Source: Thermomonas fusca DSM 15424
GTDB taxonomy: Bacteria; Pseudomonadota; Gammaproteobacteria; Xanthomonadales; Xanthomonadaceae
Assembly (NCBI RefSeq): GCF_000423885.1
Contig: NZ_AUIV01000002.1
Span: 134,399 to 198,398 of the forward strand
Direction of reading: 5' to 3'
Length of the DNA stretch: 64,000 nt
Shown piece by piece: positions 1-8,149 of the stretch. A program made the translations under genes and the position numbers. Numbering within the stretch: position 1 is the first letter of the stretch; each line of letters opens with the position of its first letter. The notes under the pieces are model-generated. The model searched no databases and was not told the DNA's origin. It worked only from the letters and a program-made list of their open reading frames with translations.

Positions 1-2
1 CC

Positions 3-158
3 ATGCCAGCTCGCCGGAAGCCCTCTTCCCGCCGCGCCCCAGCGGTGTTCTTCACGCCGACGCCGCGCCATCTGTGGCTGGCGGCGCTGGGCCTGCTGGC
101 GACCGTGCGCCGGCTGTTGCCAACGACCGGCGCGCGTCGCGGCAGGCCGCCCAAGTAG
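3..158 (+). CDS. small basic hypothetical protein (possibly 5'-truncated by the window edge)
   Basis: A 51-residue frame starts at ATG 3 and stops at TAG 156-158. It is rich in Arg and Pro at both ends, with one short hydrophobic stretch in the middle (residues about 24-34, LWLAALGLLA) that could be a membrane segment. Only two bases precede the ATG, so a ribosome binding site or a longer upstream frame cannot be excluded. It converges on the TetR gene. No family was recognised. Coding status rests on codon usage and position only. Confidence 0.35.
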   Translation: MPARRKPSSRRAPAVFFTPTPRHLWLAALGLLATVRRLLPTTGARRGRPPK

Positions 159-179
159 CGCGGCCCCGCGCCACCGCGT

Positions 180-806
180 TCAGTCGAGGTAGGCGCTGGT
201 CAGGGTATTGAGGTGCACGCGTTCGGCGTCGCGCAGGAACGGCGCGACCAGCATCATCACCTGCACGATGCCGTCGCGGATCGACGCCTGTTCGTCCTTG
301 TCGCCGCGCGCCGCGGCGTAGTTCATCCAGAAAGTGGCGATCACCAGCACGTTGGTGGCGGCGGCGTCCAGCTCGACAGCGGACGCGCGCATCACCCCCG
401 CCTGCACCAGCCCGCGCATCACCATGTGCGCCTGCTCGTCGGCGCGCTTGAGGATGCGTGCGAAGCGCAGCCGCAGGCGGCGGTTGCGGCTGAGGATGTC
501 GACCAGGTCGCGGTACAGGAAGCGGTAGTCCCAGATGCACTCGAACACCAGGTGCAACTGCAGCCACACGTCTTCCAGGCCCGGCAGCCGGCCTTCCGGG
601 GCGGACAGCGCGGCATCCATCCGCGCTTCGTAGCCGGCGAACAGCTGCTCGATGATGTCGTCCTTGTTGCGGAAGTGGTAGTACAGGTTGCCGGGGCTGA
701 TCTCCAGCTCGTCGGCGATATGGTTGGTGGTGACGTTCGGCTCGCCCTGCGCGTTGAACATCGAAAGCGACGCATCGAGGATGCGCTGGCGGGTCTGCCT
801 TGCCAT
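180..806 (-). CDS. TetR/AcrR family transcriptional regulator
   Basis: This is a 208-residue protein with an N-terminal TetR helix-turn-helix (about residues 10-50, including ISPGNLYYHFRNKDDI, the typical recognition-helix signature) and a variable C-terminal ligand-binding region. The start at 806 was chosen because GGAG lies 7 bases upstream and because the protein then begins just before the first helix; a longer in-frame extension would run through the upstream gene. It lies 11 bp downstream of the acyl-CoA-binding protein gene on the same strand, and that gene is divergent from the fatty acyl-CoA reductase. The likely role is acyl-CoA-responsive repression of the module. The ligand is inferred from context, not seen. 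Confidence 0.88.
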   Translation of the reverse strand: MARQTRQRILDASLSMFNAQGEPNVTTNHIADELEISPGNLYYHFRNKDDIIEQLFAGYEARMDAALSAPEGRLPGLEDVWLQLHLVFECIWDYRFLYRDLVDILSRNRRLRLRFARILKRADEQAHMVMRGLVQAGVMRASAVELDAAATNVLVIATFWMNYAAARGDKDEQASIRDGIVQVMMLVAPFLRDAERVHLNTLTSAYLD

Positions 807-817
807 GCCGGGCTCCG

Positions 818-1075
818 TCAGGCGGTGAGGTTCTTCACCAGGTCCACGTACTTCTGCATCGCCTGTTCCTGCGCGGTGCCCTTGAGCTTGGCCCAGGCCT
901 CGTACTTGGCGGTGCCGACGAAGTCGAAGAAGCCGGGCTTGGGTCCGCTGACGTCGCCTTCCGAGCCCTGCTTGTAGAGCGCATACAGGCGCAGCAGGGT
1001 GTCGTTGTCCGGGCGCTCGGCCAGCGCATGCACGTCCTTGGCGGCTTGCTCGAAAAGGGCTTTCAGGTCGGCCAT
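818..1075 (-). CDS. acyl-CoA-binding protein (ACBP)
   Basis: An 85-residue protein of the eukaryote-like ACBP family, full length for the family (about 86-90). It carries the signature YALYKQGSEGDV (residues about 31-42), the GPKPGFFDF stretch, and KYEAWAKLKG, which holds the conserved Tyr, Lys and Trp. ACBPs are cytosolic four-helix proteins that bind long-chain acyl-CoA esters and present them to enzymes. It is the first gene of a two-gene unit with the TetR regulator and is divergent, across a 145 bp gap, from a fatty acyl-CoA reductase that uses the same ligand. This suggests it supplies or buffers that enzyme's substrate. Confidence 0.93.
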   Translation of the reverse strand: MADLKALFEQAAKDVHALAERPDNDTLLRLYALYKQGSEGDVSGPKPGFFDFVGTAKYEAWAKLKGTAQEQAMQKYVDLVKNLTA

Positions 1076-1220
1076 CGCGTATCCCCCTTGCGTGAGGCGG
1101 CCATCTGACCATGCGTCCCGGCACCGGTCAATACGGCGGGGAATTGTCGCGCGGACGCGGCTCTGGCAACGTAGCGGCAGCGGGCGCGCAACGCGCCGGG
1201 CAAGCCTGAGGGGATGCGCA

Positions 1221-3209
1221 ATGGCTTATTTCGTGACCGGCGGCACCGGTTTCATCGGCCGCTTCCTGATCGACAACCTGCTCAAGCGCAAGGGCACGAT
1301 CCATGTGCTGGTGCGCAAGGACTCGATGAAGAAATTCGAGGTACTGGCGAAGCAGCGCGGCTGGGACCGCAAGCGCGTGCTGCCGGTCGCCGGTGAGATG
1401 ACCGCGCCGAAATGCGGGCTGTCCGCCGCGCAGCTGCGCGCGCTGTCCGGCAAGGTGAAGCACTTTTTCCACCTGGCCGCGATCTACGACATGGCCGCCA
1501 AACCCGATGCATTGCATGCGGCCAACATCGACGGCACCCGCAACGCGCTGGATCTGGCCGTGGCGATCAAGGCTGGTTGTTTCCACCACACCAGCTCGAT
1601 CGCCGCCGCTGGCATGTATCCGGGCGTGTTCCGCGAGGACATGTTCGAGGAAGCCGAAGGGCTGGACGACCCCTACCTGCGCACCAAGCACGAGTCGGAA
1701 GGCCTGGTGCGCGCGGAGAAGCGGATCAGGTGGCGGATCTACCGCCCCGGCATGGTGGTGGGTCATTCGAAGACCGGCGAGATCGACAAGATCGACGGCC
1801 CCTACTACTTCTTCACCTTCCTCAAGAAGCTGCGCCAGGCGCTGCCGCCGTGGATGCCGACGCTGGGCATCGAGGGTGGCCGGGTCAACATCGTGCCGGT
1901 GGATTTCGTGGCCGACGCGATGGACCACATCGCCCACAGGCCGCGCCTGGATGGCCACTGCTTCCACCTGACCGACCCGGAGCCGCTGCGCGTCGGCGAG
2001 GCGATGAACACCTTCGCCCGCGCCGGCCACGCACCGGAGATGACCATGCGCATCGACGCACGCATGTTCGCCTTCCTGCCCGGCAGCGTGCGCATGGCAG
2101 TGGGCAGCCTGCCGCCGGTGCGACGCTTCATCGGCATGCTGCTGCGCGACTTCAAGATCCCGAAGGAAACCCTGAAGTTCATCACCTACCCCACCCGCTT
2201 CGACAACCGCGAGGCCGAACGCGCGCTCAAGGGCAGCGGGATCGCGGTGCCGCGGCTGGAGGACTACGCCTGGCGGCTGTGGGATTACTGGGAGCGCCAC
2301 CTCGACCCCGACCTGTTCATCGACCACAGCCTGAAGGGCAAGGTCCGCAACAAGGTGGTGGTGATCACCGGCGGCTCCTCCGGTATCGGCCTTGCCACCG
2401 CGCAGAAGGTGGCGGCGGCCGGCGCGGTCACGGTGATCGTGGCGCGCGGCGAAGAGGAGCTGTTCAAGGCGCGCGATGCGATGAAGGCCGCCGGCGGCAA
2501 GGTATTCGCCTACACCGCCGACCTGGCCGACATGGCCGACTGCGACCGGCTGGTGGCGACGATCCTGCAGGAACACGGCCAGGTGGACGTGCTGGTCAAC
2601 AACGCCGGGCGTTCGATCCGGCGTTCGATCGAGGCCAGTTACGACCGCTTCCACGATTTCGAGCGGACCATGCAGCTGAACTACTTCGGCAGCATCCGCC
2701 TGATCATGGGCTTCATGCCGTCGATGACCCAGCGCCGCAAGGGCCACATCATCAACATCAGTTCGATCGGGGTGCTCGCCAGCTCGCCGCGCTTTGCCGC
2801 CTACGTCGCCAGCAAGGCCGCGCTGGATGCGTTCAGCCGCTGCGCGCAGGGCGAGCTGTCCGGCAAGGGGATCAGCTTCACCACCATCAACATGCCGCTG
2901 GTGAAGACCCCGATGATCGCGCCGACCAAGATGTACGACAGCGTGCCCACCCTGACCTCGGACGAAGCGGCCGATCTGGTGGTGAAGGGCATCATCGAAC
3001 GCCCCAGCCGCATCGCCACGCGCCTCGGCATCTTCGCCGCGCTGGTCAACGCGGTGGCGCCGAAGGCCTACGAGGCGGTGATGAGCACGGCCTTCGAGCT
3101 GTTCCCGGACTCAGCCGCGGCCAAGGGCGACAAGCAGGCGCTGCGCGACCAGACGCCCAGCCAGGAACAGATCGCCTTCGCCTCGCTGATGCGCGGCGTG
3201 CACTGGTAG
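1221..3209 (+). CDS. two-domain fatty acyl-CoA reductase (alcohol-forming, Marinobacter type)
   Basis: This 662-residue protein has two fused short-chain-dehydrogenase domains. The N-terminal extended SDR has TGGTGFIG (residues 6-13) and YLRTK (Tyr152, Lys156). The C-terminal classical SDR has TGGSSGIG (about 382-389) and YVASK (Tyr528, Lys532), and the protein ends in MRGVHW. Length, domain order and many blocks (for example REDMFEEAE, IYRPGMV, GPYYFF, TFTTINMPLVKTPMIAPTK in part) match from memory the alcohol-forming fatty acyl-CoA reductase of Marinobacter aquaeolei. That enzyme reduces acyl-CoA or acyl-ACP through the aldehyde to a fatty alcohol with NADPH. ATG 1221 is preceded by GAGGGG; a longer frame from 999 overlaps the divergent gene. 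Divergent ACBP and TetR genes fit the role. No wax ester synthase is in the window. Confidence 0.9.
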   Translation: MAYFVTGGTGFIGRFLIDNLLKRKGTIHVLVRKDSMKKFEVLAKQRGWDRKRVLPVAGEMTAPKCGLSAAQLRALSGKVKHFFHLAAIYDMAAKPDALHAANIDGTRNALDLAVAIKAGCFHHTSSIAAAGMYPGVFREDMFEEAEGLDDPYLRTKHESEGLVRAEKRIRWRIYRPGMVVGHSKTGEIDKIDGPYYFFTFLKKLRQALPPWMPTLGIEGGRVNIVPVDFVADAMDHIAHRPRLDGHCFHLTDPEPLRVGEAMNTFARAGHAPEMTMRIDARMFAFLPGSVRMAVGSLPPVRRFIGMLLRDFKIPKETLKFITYPTRFDNREAERALKGSGIAVPRLEDYAWRLWDYWERHLDPDLFIDHSLKGKVRNKVVVITGGSSGIGLATAQKVAAAGAVTVIVARGEEELFKARDAMKAAGGKVFAYTADLADMADCDRLVATILQEHGQVDVLVNNAGRSIRRSIEASYDRFHDFERTMQLNYFGSIRLIMGFMPSMTQRRKGHIINISSIGVLASSPRFAAYVASKAALDAFSRCAQGELSGKGISFTTINMPLVKTPMIAPTKMYDSVPTLTSDEAADLVVKGIIERPSRIATRLGIFAALVNAVAPKAYEAVMSTAFELFPDSAAAKGDKQALRDQTPSQEQIAFASLMRGVHW

Positions 3210-3226
3210 CGATCATCCACCGTTCG

Positions 3227-3366
3227 TGGTCTCCGGCGTTGCCCCCACCGGGGCGGGCCGGGGCTGGAGACCATCGGCGACATGGATGTCGCCGATGAGC
3301 CTACATGGACGTATTTACGGCGTGTCTCCAGACGCGGCCCGCACTGGTGGGGGCAACCGCGAGATC
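3227..3366. repeat. nested palindromic intergenic element between convergent genes
   Basis: Three nested inverted repeats fill the gap between the convergent reductase and M1 peptidase genes. The outer arms 3239-3259 and 3336-3356 match in 19 of 21 positions and weaker pairing extends to about 3227 and 3366. Inside, ctggagac (3264-3271) pairs with gtctccag (3324-3331). In the centre, catcggcgacat (3272-3283) and atgtcgccgatg (3286-3297) form a perfect 12 bp hairpin with a 2-base loop. The segment after it (tacatggacgta around 3302-3313) resembles a dispersed intergenic repeat I recall from xanthomonads and pseudomonads. It could serve as a two-way transcription terminator or be a MITE-like repeat. 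No second copy was noticed in this window. Confidence 0.7.
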
Positions 3367-5092
3367 AACGCTCCCCAGCCGCCGCTTTCGCCCGCGCCAC
3401 CGCATCCTTCTGGTACTCGGCCACATGCGGCAACTCGCGCAGCACCTTCGAGTGCGGATCGAGCGTGTAGCTCTCGCCCGCCGCCAGCGCGATCCGGCCG
3501 CGCCCGTCCGTCATCGGCACGTCCACCACGCGCTTGCCTGCGCGCACCTGCACCGGCATCGGAAACGGCTTGTCGCCTTCGGTCTTCCAAACCAGTGCGA
3601 GGCCGGCGGCGTCCCGCGTCGCCACCAGCTCCGGCAATTTCACCGAACGCAGATAGACGTCGAAGAACCAGCCGTAGTCGCTGCCGGTGATGCGGTTGAC
3701 CAGCGCAACGTAGTCCCGGGTGGAGGCGTAGCGCGGGCGGAAGTTGCCCGGCTTCGGCGCATCGGTGCCGTAGACCAGTTCGCGGGTAGCGCGGAAGAAG
3801 GCCGCATCGCCGATCAGCCCGCGCAGGGTGTGCAGCATCAGCGCACCCTTGTAGTACACGTCATTGCCGGGCCCGCGGTCGGCGCTGGAGACATCCTTCT
3901 CCACCATGCTGCGGCCAGCGACGATGGGATGGCGCAGCATCAGCGTCGAGCGCATCTTCATCAGCGCCGCCATGTATTCCATGTCGCCGCGCAGCCACTG
4001 CAGGTACAGCGGCTGCATGTAGGTGCCGTAGCCTTCGTGCAGCCAGAAGTCGTCCCAGTCGACGTTGGTCAGCTGGTTGCCGAACCACTCGTGCGCGAAC
4101 TCGTGCTGCAGCAGCCAGTCGTAGCCGGTCTCCGCCTTCTTGTAGTCGTTGCCGTAGGCATTGATGGTCTGGTGTTCCATGCCCAGGTGCGGGGTTTCGA
4201 CCACGCCCATCTTCTCGTCGGCGAATGGGTACGGGCCGATTACTTCCTCGAAGAAGTCCAGCATCGGCGCGAACTCGGCGAACAGGCCCTCGGCCTTGGC
4301 CTTGTTGCCCTTCAGATACCAGAAGCGCAGCGGGGTGGTGTTGCCGAAGCGCGAGCTGTAGTCGCCTTGCAGCACCTCATAGGGGCCGATGTTGAGGGCG
4401 ATGGCATAGGTGTCGGGAAGCTTTGCGCGCCAGTGATAGGTGCGCCAGCCATCGCGCTCCTCCATGCCCTCGGCGATGCCGTTGCCCGCCGCCACCAGGG
4501 GGCTTGGCACGGCGATGTGCTGCACCACCTCCAGCGGTTTGCCCATCGGATGATCGATGCAGGGCCACAGCAGGTCGCAGCCCTCGCCCTGCACTGCCGT
4601 GGCGATCCACGGCTCGCCGGTCGGGGCCTTGGCCCAGACGATGCCGCCATCCCACGGCGCCTTCTTCGCCTCGTGCATCTGGCCGCCGTAGCGGATCCGC
4701 AGGGTGGCCTGTCCGCCCGCCGCCAGCGGCTGCGGCAGCTCCACCTGCATTCGGCCTTCGGGGTTGCGCCAATGGGCGGCATCGACCTCCGCGCCATCCA
4801 CCTCCACCCGCTCGATGGCGTAGTTGCGGTCCAGATCCACCACCAGCCGCTGCACTTCCTGCGAGACGCGGAAACGCAGCGTGGCGTCGCCCTGCAGGCA
4901 CTGCCGCGCAGGATCGACGCGGAACGACAGCTCGGCCTTCTCGATCACCGAGGCCAACTGTTCTGGCGTGCGCGGCAGGCCCGTTGCCGCGGTGGTTGGG
5001 GTCAACTCCGGTTGCTGCGCGGAGACGGCAGCAGGGATCAGCAGCGCGGCAACGGCGATGGCAAGGGCGAAGCAACGGGCGGGCGCGGGCAT
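3365..5092 (-). CDS. secreted M1 family metallopeptidase (aminopeptidase)
   Basis: Begun at 5092, the protein is 575 residues with a clear Sec signal peptide (residues 1-26, ending VSAQQ). An upstream in-frame extension to 5194 would place charged sequence before the signal, so the shorter start is preferred. The zinc site is HEFAH (330-334) with the third ligand Glu353 in WLHEGYGTY, and GMEHQ (304-308) stands for the exopeptidase GxMEN motif. These identify gluzincin family M1, N-terminal saddle plus thermolysin-like catalytic domain. The large C-terminal helical domain of classical PepN is absent, giving the short M1 form common in this family of bacteria. It probably releases N-terminal amino acids from peptides in the periplasm or outside. 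Confidence 0.93.
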   Translation of the reverse strand: MPAPARCFALAIAVAALLIPAAVSAQQPELTPTTAATGLPRTPEQLASVIEKAELSFRVDPARQCLQGDATLRFRVSQEVQRLVVDLDRNYAIERVEVDGAEVDAAHWRNPEGRMQVELPQPLAAGGQATLRIRYGGQMHEAKKAPWDGGIVWAKAPTGEPWIATAVQGEGCDLLWPCIDHPMGKPLEVVQHIAVPSPLVAAGNGIAEGMEERDGWRTYHWRAKLPDTYAIALNIGPYEVLQGDYSSRFGNTTPLRFWYLKGNKAKAEGLFAEFAPMLDFFEEVIGPYPFADEKMGVVETPHLGMEHQTINAYGNDYKKAETGYDWLLQHEFAHEWFGNQLTNVDWDDFWLHEGYGTYMQPLYLQWLRGDMEYMAALMKMRSTLMLRHPIVAGRSMVEKDVSSADRGPGNDVYYKGALMLHTLRGLIGDAAFFRATRELVYGTDAPKPGNFRPRYASTRDYVALVNRITGSDYGWFFDVYLRSVKLPELVATRDAAGLALVWKTEGDKPFPMPVQVRAGKRVVDVPMTDGRGRIALAAGESYTLDPHSKVLRELPHVAEYQKDAVARAKAAAGER

Positions 5093-5293
5093 GCAGCGGC
5101 ATCCAGTGGAACGATCGCCTACCATCGCACGGGGCACCGGACTGGCAGGTCTGTCGTTAGTCATGCCGGGGCAAAGCTGAATGCCTGCTGGCAAGCGGGC
5201 TCTTGCACGGAAAACCTCAGCTTCGATTCATCGCGCAAACCGCTAACTGCACGTGAGGGCCGCGAATGGTTCGCGCCCCGGGGAGACGAGACC

Positions 5294-6532
5294 ATGAAAC
5301 GCATTCCCAGACTGCATGTCCTGACCGCCGCCCTGCTGGGCCTTGCGCTCACCGCAGGCGCCGCGCTGCCCGCTGCCGCACAGGACGACGGCAACGACCG
5401 CCGCGCCGAACGCCTGGAACGCCGCCTGCAGAAATCCGAAAAGGCGGCCGAAACCCCGCGCCCGGCGCCGGCGGAAAGCCGCAGCCAGCGCAGCGACCCG
5501 CCGCAACGCTTCGAACGCGTCGAACGCGCCGAGCGCTCCAATATCCCGCGCAGCAGCGACGCCGAGCGCCGCGAGAACTGGGGCGAACTGGCCCGCCAAC
5601 AGCGCGAGCGGCAGGCCGCGCAGGATTCGCGCGGCCCGTGGCAGCAGCGTGAACGCGTGCAGCCGCAGGCCGAACGGGCGCGCGCGCCCGAGCCGCGCAT
5701 CGCCGAACAGCCTGAACTGCGCCGCCCGCAGGTAGACGAGCGCCAGCTGGAGCAGCGCCAGCGTTTTGCCGAACAGCGCGAGCGCCAGCGCGAGTCCGAA
5801 GACCGGCAACGCCAGCAGGCCGCGGCCAGCAGCCCGCAGGCGCGGGTCATCGCCGAAGCGCGTGAGCGCGAAGCCAGCCGAGACCGGCGTGATGATCGCA
5901 ATGATCGCCGCGACTGGCGCGACGGCGACGGCCGCGTGTCGCGCGAACAGCAGCGCCAACGGATCGAGGAACAGCGTCGCCAGCAGGCCCAGTGGCAGCG
6001 CGACGATCATCGCCGCCGCAGCGAGTACGACCGCCATCGCCACCAGCTGGAGCGCCAGCGCCGGAACGCGCAATACCGTTACCAGCAGGACTACTGGCGC
6101 CGCTGGCTGGCTGCGCAGTCGCGCTGGAACAGCCAGCGCTTCGACTACGACCGCGACCCGTACTTCTACACCCCGTACAACTACCGCTACAGCTACGGCG
6201 GGCGCTGGTACAGCACCAACAGCTACGGCGCCGAGATCCTGCGCGAGGCGGTGCGCGACGGCTACCGCGAAGGCTGGTATGCCGGACAGGCCGACCGCAT
6301 GGATCGCTGGCAGTTCGACTACCGCAACAACTATGGGTGGATGGACGGCAGCTACGGTTACCCAGGCCGCTACGTCCGCCAAAGCGACTATCGCTGGTAC
6401 TTCCGCCAGGGCTTCGAACGCGGTTATCGCGACGGCTACTACGGGCGCAACCAGTACGGCCGTTACGACAACGGCGGCGCGATGATCCTGCCGGCCATCC
6501 TCGGCATGATCCTGTCCTTCAGCATCAACTGA
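5294..6532 (+). CDS. secreted Arg/Gln/Glu-rich coiled-coil protein with Tyr-rich C-terminus
   Basis: This 412-residue protein has a signal peptide (residues 1-28, AALPAAAQ cleavage region) and a GGGAG ribosome binding site. Residues about 30-260 are extremely rich in Arg, Gln and Glu (repeated QRERQ-like units) and should form long charged helices or disordered sequence. Residues about 265-395 are rich in Tyr, Arg, Gly and Asn (for example YRYSYGGRWYS, RDGYREGWYAG, RDGYYGRNQYGRY), and the end is hydrophobic (MILPAILGMILSF). No enzyme motif was seen. An envelope or polyanion-binding structural role is possible but not shown. It is monocistronic, with a strong terminator 25 bases after the stop. 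Confidence 0.8.
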   Translation: MKRIPRLHVLTAALLGLALTAGAALPAAAQDDGNDRRAERLERRLQKSEKAAETPRPAPAESRSQRSDPPQRFERVERAERSNIPRSSDAERRENWGELARQQRERQAAQDSRGPWQQRERVQPQAERARAPEPRIAEQPELRRPQVDERQLEQRQRFAEQRERQRESEDRQRQQAAASSPQARVIAEAREREASRDRRDDRNDRRDWRDGDGRVSREQQRQRIEEQRRQQAQWQRDDHRRRSEYDRHRHQLERQRRNAQYRYQQDYWRRWLAAQSRWNSQRFDYDRDPYFYTPYNYRYSYGGRWYSTNSYGAEILREAVRDGYREGWYAGQADRMDRWQFDYRNNYGWMDGSYGYPGRYVRQSDYRWYFRQGFERGYRDGYYGRNQYGRYDNGGAMILPAILGMILSFSIN

Positions 6533-6556
6533 TCCACGGTACCCCGCGCCAGCTGA

Positions 6557-6584
6557 CGCCCGGCCATGCGCCGGGCGTTTTTTT
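6557..6584 (+). terminator. Rho-independent terminator
   Basis: Arms cgcccggc (6557-6564) and gccgggcg (6570-6577) form a perfect 8 bp GC stem with a 5-base loop, followed by seven T residues (6578-6584). It lies 25 bases after the stop of the Arg/Gln-rich protein gene and is the clearest intrinsic terminator in the window. Confidence 0.93.
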
Positions 6585-6619
6585 GCCGGGCGAACACGCG
6601 GTGATCGATGGGTGGAACC

Positions 6620-6886
6620 TCAGCGCAGCTGGCTGTCCTTGCTGCCGCGACGGTTGTAGCCGGTGAACGCAGCGTCTTCGGCATCCTGCGCCTGCTGACA
6701 AATCAGGCACAAGCGCACGCCGGGCACGGCCTTGCGCCGGCCCTCCGGAATCGGCGCATCGCACTCTTCGCAGCGCTCCAGCCCCGCCCCGCTGGGCAGC
6801 CGGTTGCGCGCCCGCGCGATACCGTCCTTCACCGTGGCGTCGATCTGTTCCTGCACCGCGCCGTCGCCCGCCCAACCGATGGCCAT
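6620..6886 (-). CDS. DksA/TraR family C4-type zinc finger protein
   Basis: An 88-residue protein with CEEC (residues 39-42) and CLIC (60-63), a four-cysteine zinc finger of the DksA/TraR family, preceded by a short helical N-terminus. It lacks the long coiled coil of DksA and resembles the short YbiI-type members. Start 6886 has an excellent AAGGAGG upstream. Such proteins can bind the RNA polymerase secondary channel, but the short members are poorly characterised, so a regulatory role here is inference. It converges on the upstream gene's terminator and is divergent from the GGDEF gene at 6998. Confidence 0.88.
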   Translation of the reverse strand: MAIGWAGDGAVQEQIDATVKDGIARARNRLPSGAGLERCEECDAPIPEGRRKAVPGVRLCLICQQAQDAEDAAFTGYNRRGSKDSQLR

Positions 6887-6997
6887 GTCCGCCTCCTTCC
6901 CGCACCCGCCATACCCAGGAACCGTGACGATACACCGCGCCCGCTGGCGCGTCGGCAACGCCTCGCTCACACTTGCGCAGGTGTTGCAGGGGGCGTG

Positions 6998-8077
6998 ATG
7001 GACAAGCACGGCAAACGGAAGGCTGCGGACGGACTGGGAGCGGAGACGCGCCTGCGCGATCTGTATCGCCGCACCTACCCGCTACGCACGCTCGGCATGG
7101 GGCTGGGCCTGCTGCCGGTCGCGATGGTGCTGCAGGAACGCGAGGCGGGCATCGTCGCCTGGGGGTGGGCGTTTTCCTGCGGCCTGGCCTGGCCACATCT
7201 GGCGCGCTGGCTGGCCGCGCGCAGCCGCGATCCCTACCATGCCGAATTGCAGAACCTGGTGATGGACTCGGCGCTGGCTGCGTCGCTGGTTCCGCTGATG
7301 CACTTCAGCCTACTGCCCTCGGTCATGCTGTTGTCGGTGACCACCGCCGACAAGATCAGCTCCGGCGTGCGCAGGCTGTGGCGGCGCTCGTTGCTGCCAA
7401 TGCTGGGCGCGCTGCTGCTGTCGGGACTGTTGAACGGCTTCAGGGTGGACATCAACACCAGCATGAACACACTGCTGGCCTGCCTGCCGACCATGGTCAT
7501 CCATGCCCTTGCGGTGGCCGCCAGCAGCTACCAGCTGGTGCGGCGGGTGCAGGCCCAGAACCTGCAGCTGGACAAGTTGAGCCGGTACGACAGCCTGACC
7601 GGGCTGGGCAGCCGCGCACACTGGCAGGCGATGGCCTCCGGCCTGCTGCAACAACCGCAGGAACGGCCGGCGACCCTGCTGCTGGTGGACGTGGACCGCT
7701 TCAAGGACACCAACGACCGCCATGGTCATGCGGTCGGCGACGACCTGCTGCGCGCGATCGCTTCCTGCATCCTGTCCACGCTGCCGGCAGGCGGCCACGC
7801 CGGTCGGCTGGGAGGCGACGAGTTCGTGGTGGCGCTGCCGCTGGCACCTGCCGAGGCCGCGCGCGTTGCCGAGACCCTGCTGGCGCAGGTGCAGGCGCTT
7901 GAGTTCCCGCGTACACCTGGCCTGCGCGCGTCGATCAGCATCGGCCTGGCGGCGCCACCGAGCGGAACCACCAATCTGCGCGCATGGCTGGAAGCCGCCG
8001 ATCGCGCGCTGTACCTGGCCAAGGCCAACGGGCGCGGCCGCGTGCAGGTGTTCACCGCAGAGGCAGCCGACGGCTGA
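6998..8077 (+). CDS. diguanylate cyclase with MASE2-like membrane domain (DgcC/AdrA-like)
   Basis: The 359-residue protein has an N-terminal region with about five membrane helices (residues 25-185). The WPHLARWLAARSRDP block and following segment match the MASE2 domain of E. coli DgcC/AdrA. A C-terminal GGDEF domain has an intact GGDEF active site (272-276). It should make c-di-GMP from two GTP at the inner membrane. No RxxD inhibitory site lies five residues before the motif, so product inhibition may be weak. ATG 6998 follows a GGGGG stretch. It is the first of eight GGDEF genes in this window. Confidence 0.93.
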   Translation: MDKHGKRKAADGLGAETRLRDLYRRTYPLRTLGMGLGLLPVAMVLQEREAGIVAWGWAFSCGLAWPHLARWLAARSRDPYHAELQNLVMDSALAASLVPLMHFSLLPSVMLLSVTTADKISSGVRRLWRRSLLPMLGALLLSGLLNGFRVDINTSMNTLLACLPTMVIHALAVAASSYQLVRRVQAQNLQLDKLSRYDSLTGLGSRAHWQAMASGLLQQPQERPATLLLVDVDRFKDTNDRHGHAVGDDLLRAIASCILSTLPAGGHAGRLGGDEFVVALPLAPAEAARVAETLLAQVQALEFPRTPGLRASISIGLAAPPSGTTNLRAWLEAADRALYLAKANGRGRVQVFTAEAADG

Positions 8078-8149
8078 GCACTTGCGGCTCACGAAACCGT
8101 GACGAAACGGCGCTACAGTGGCGCAGTTGCCCATTGTCCGGAGCCCGCC

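Noticed and set aside
1076..1220. TGACC-N15-GGTCA as a TetR operator between ACBP and the reductase
   Set aside because: The arms are only five bases and the 15-base spacing is not typical; could be chance.
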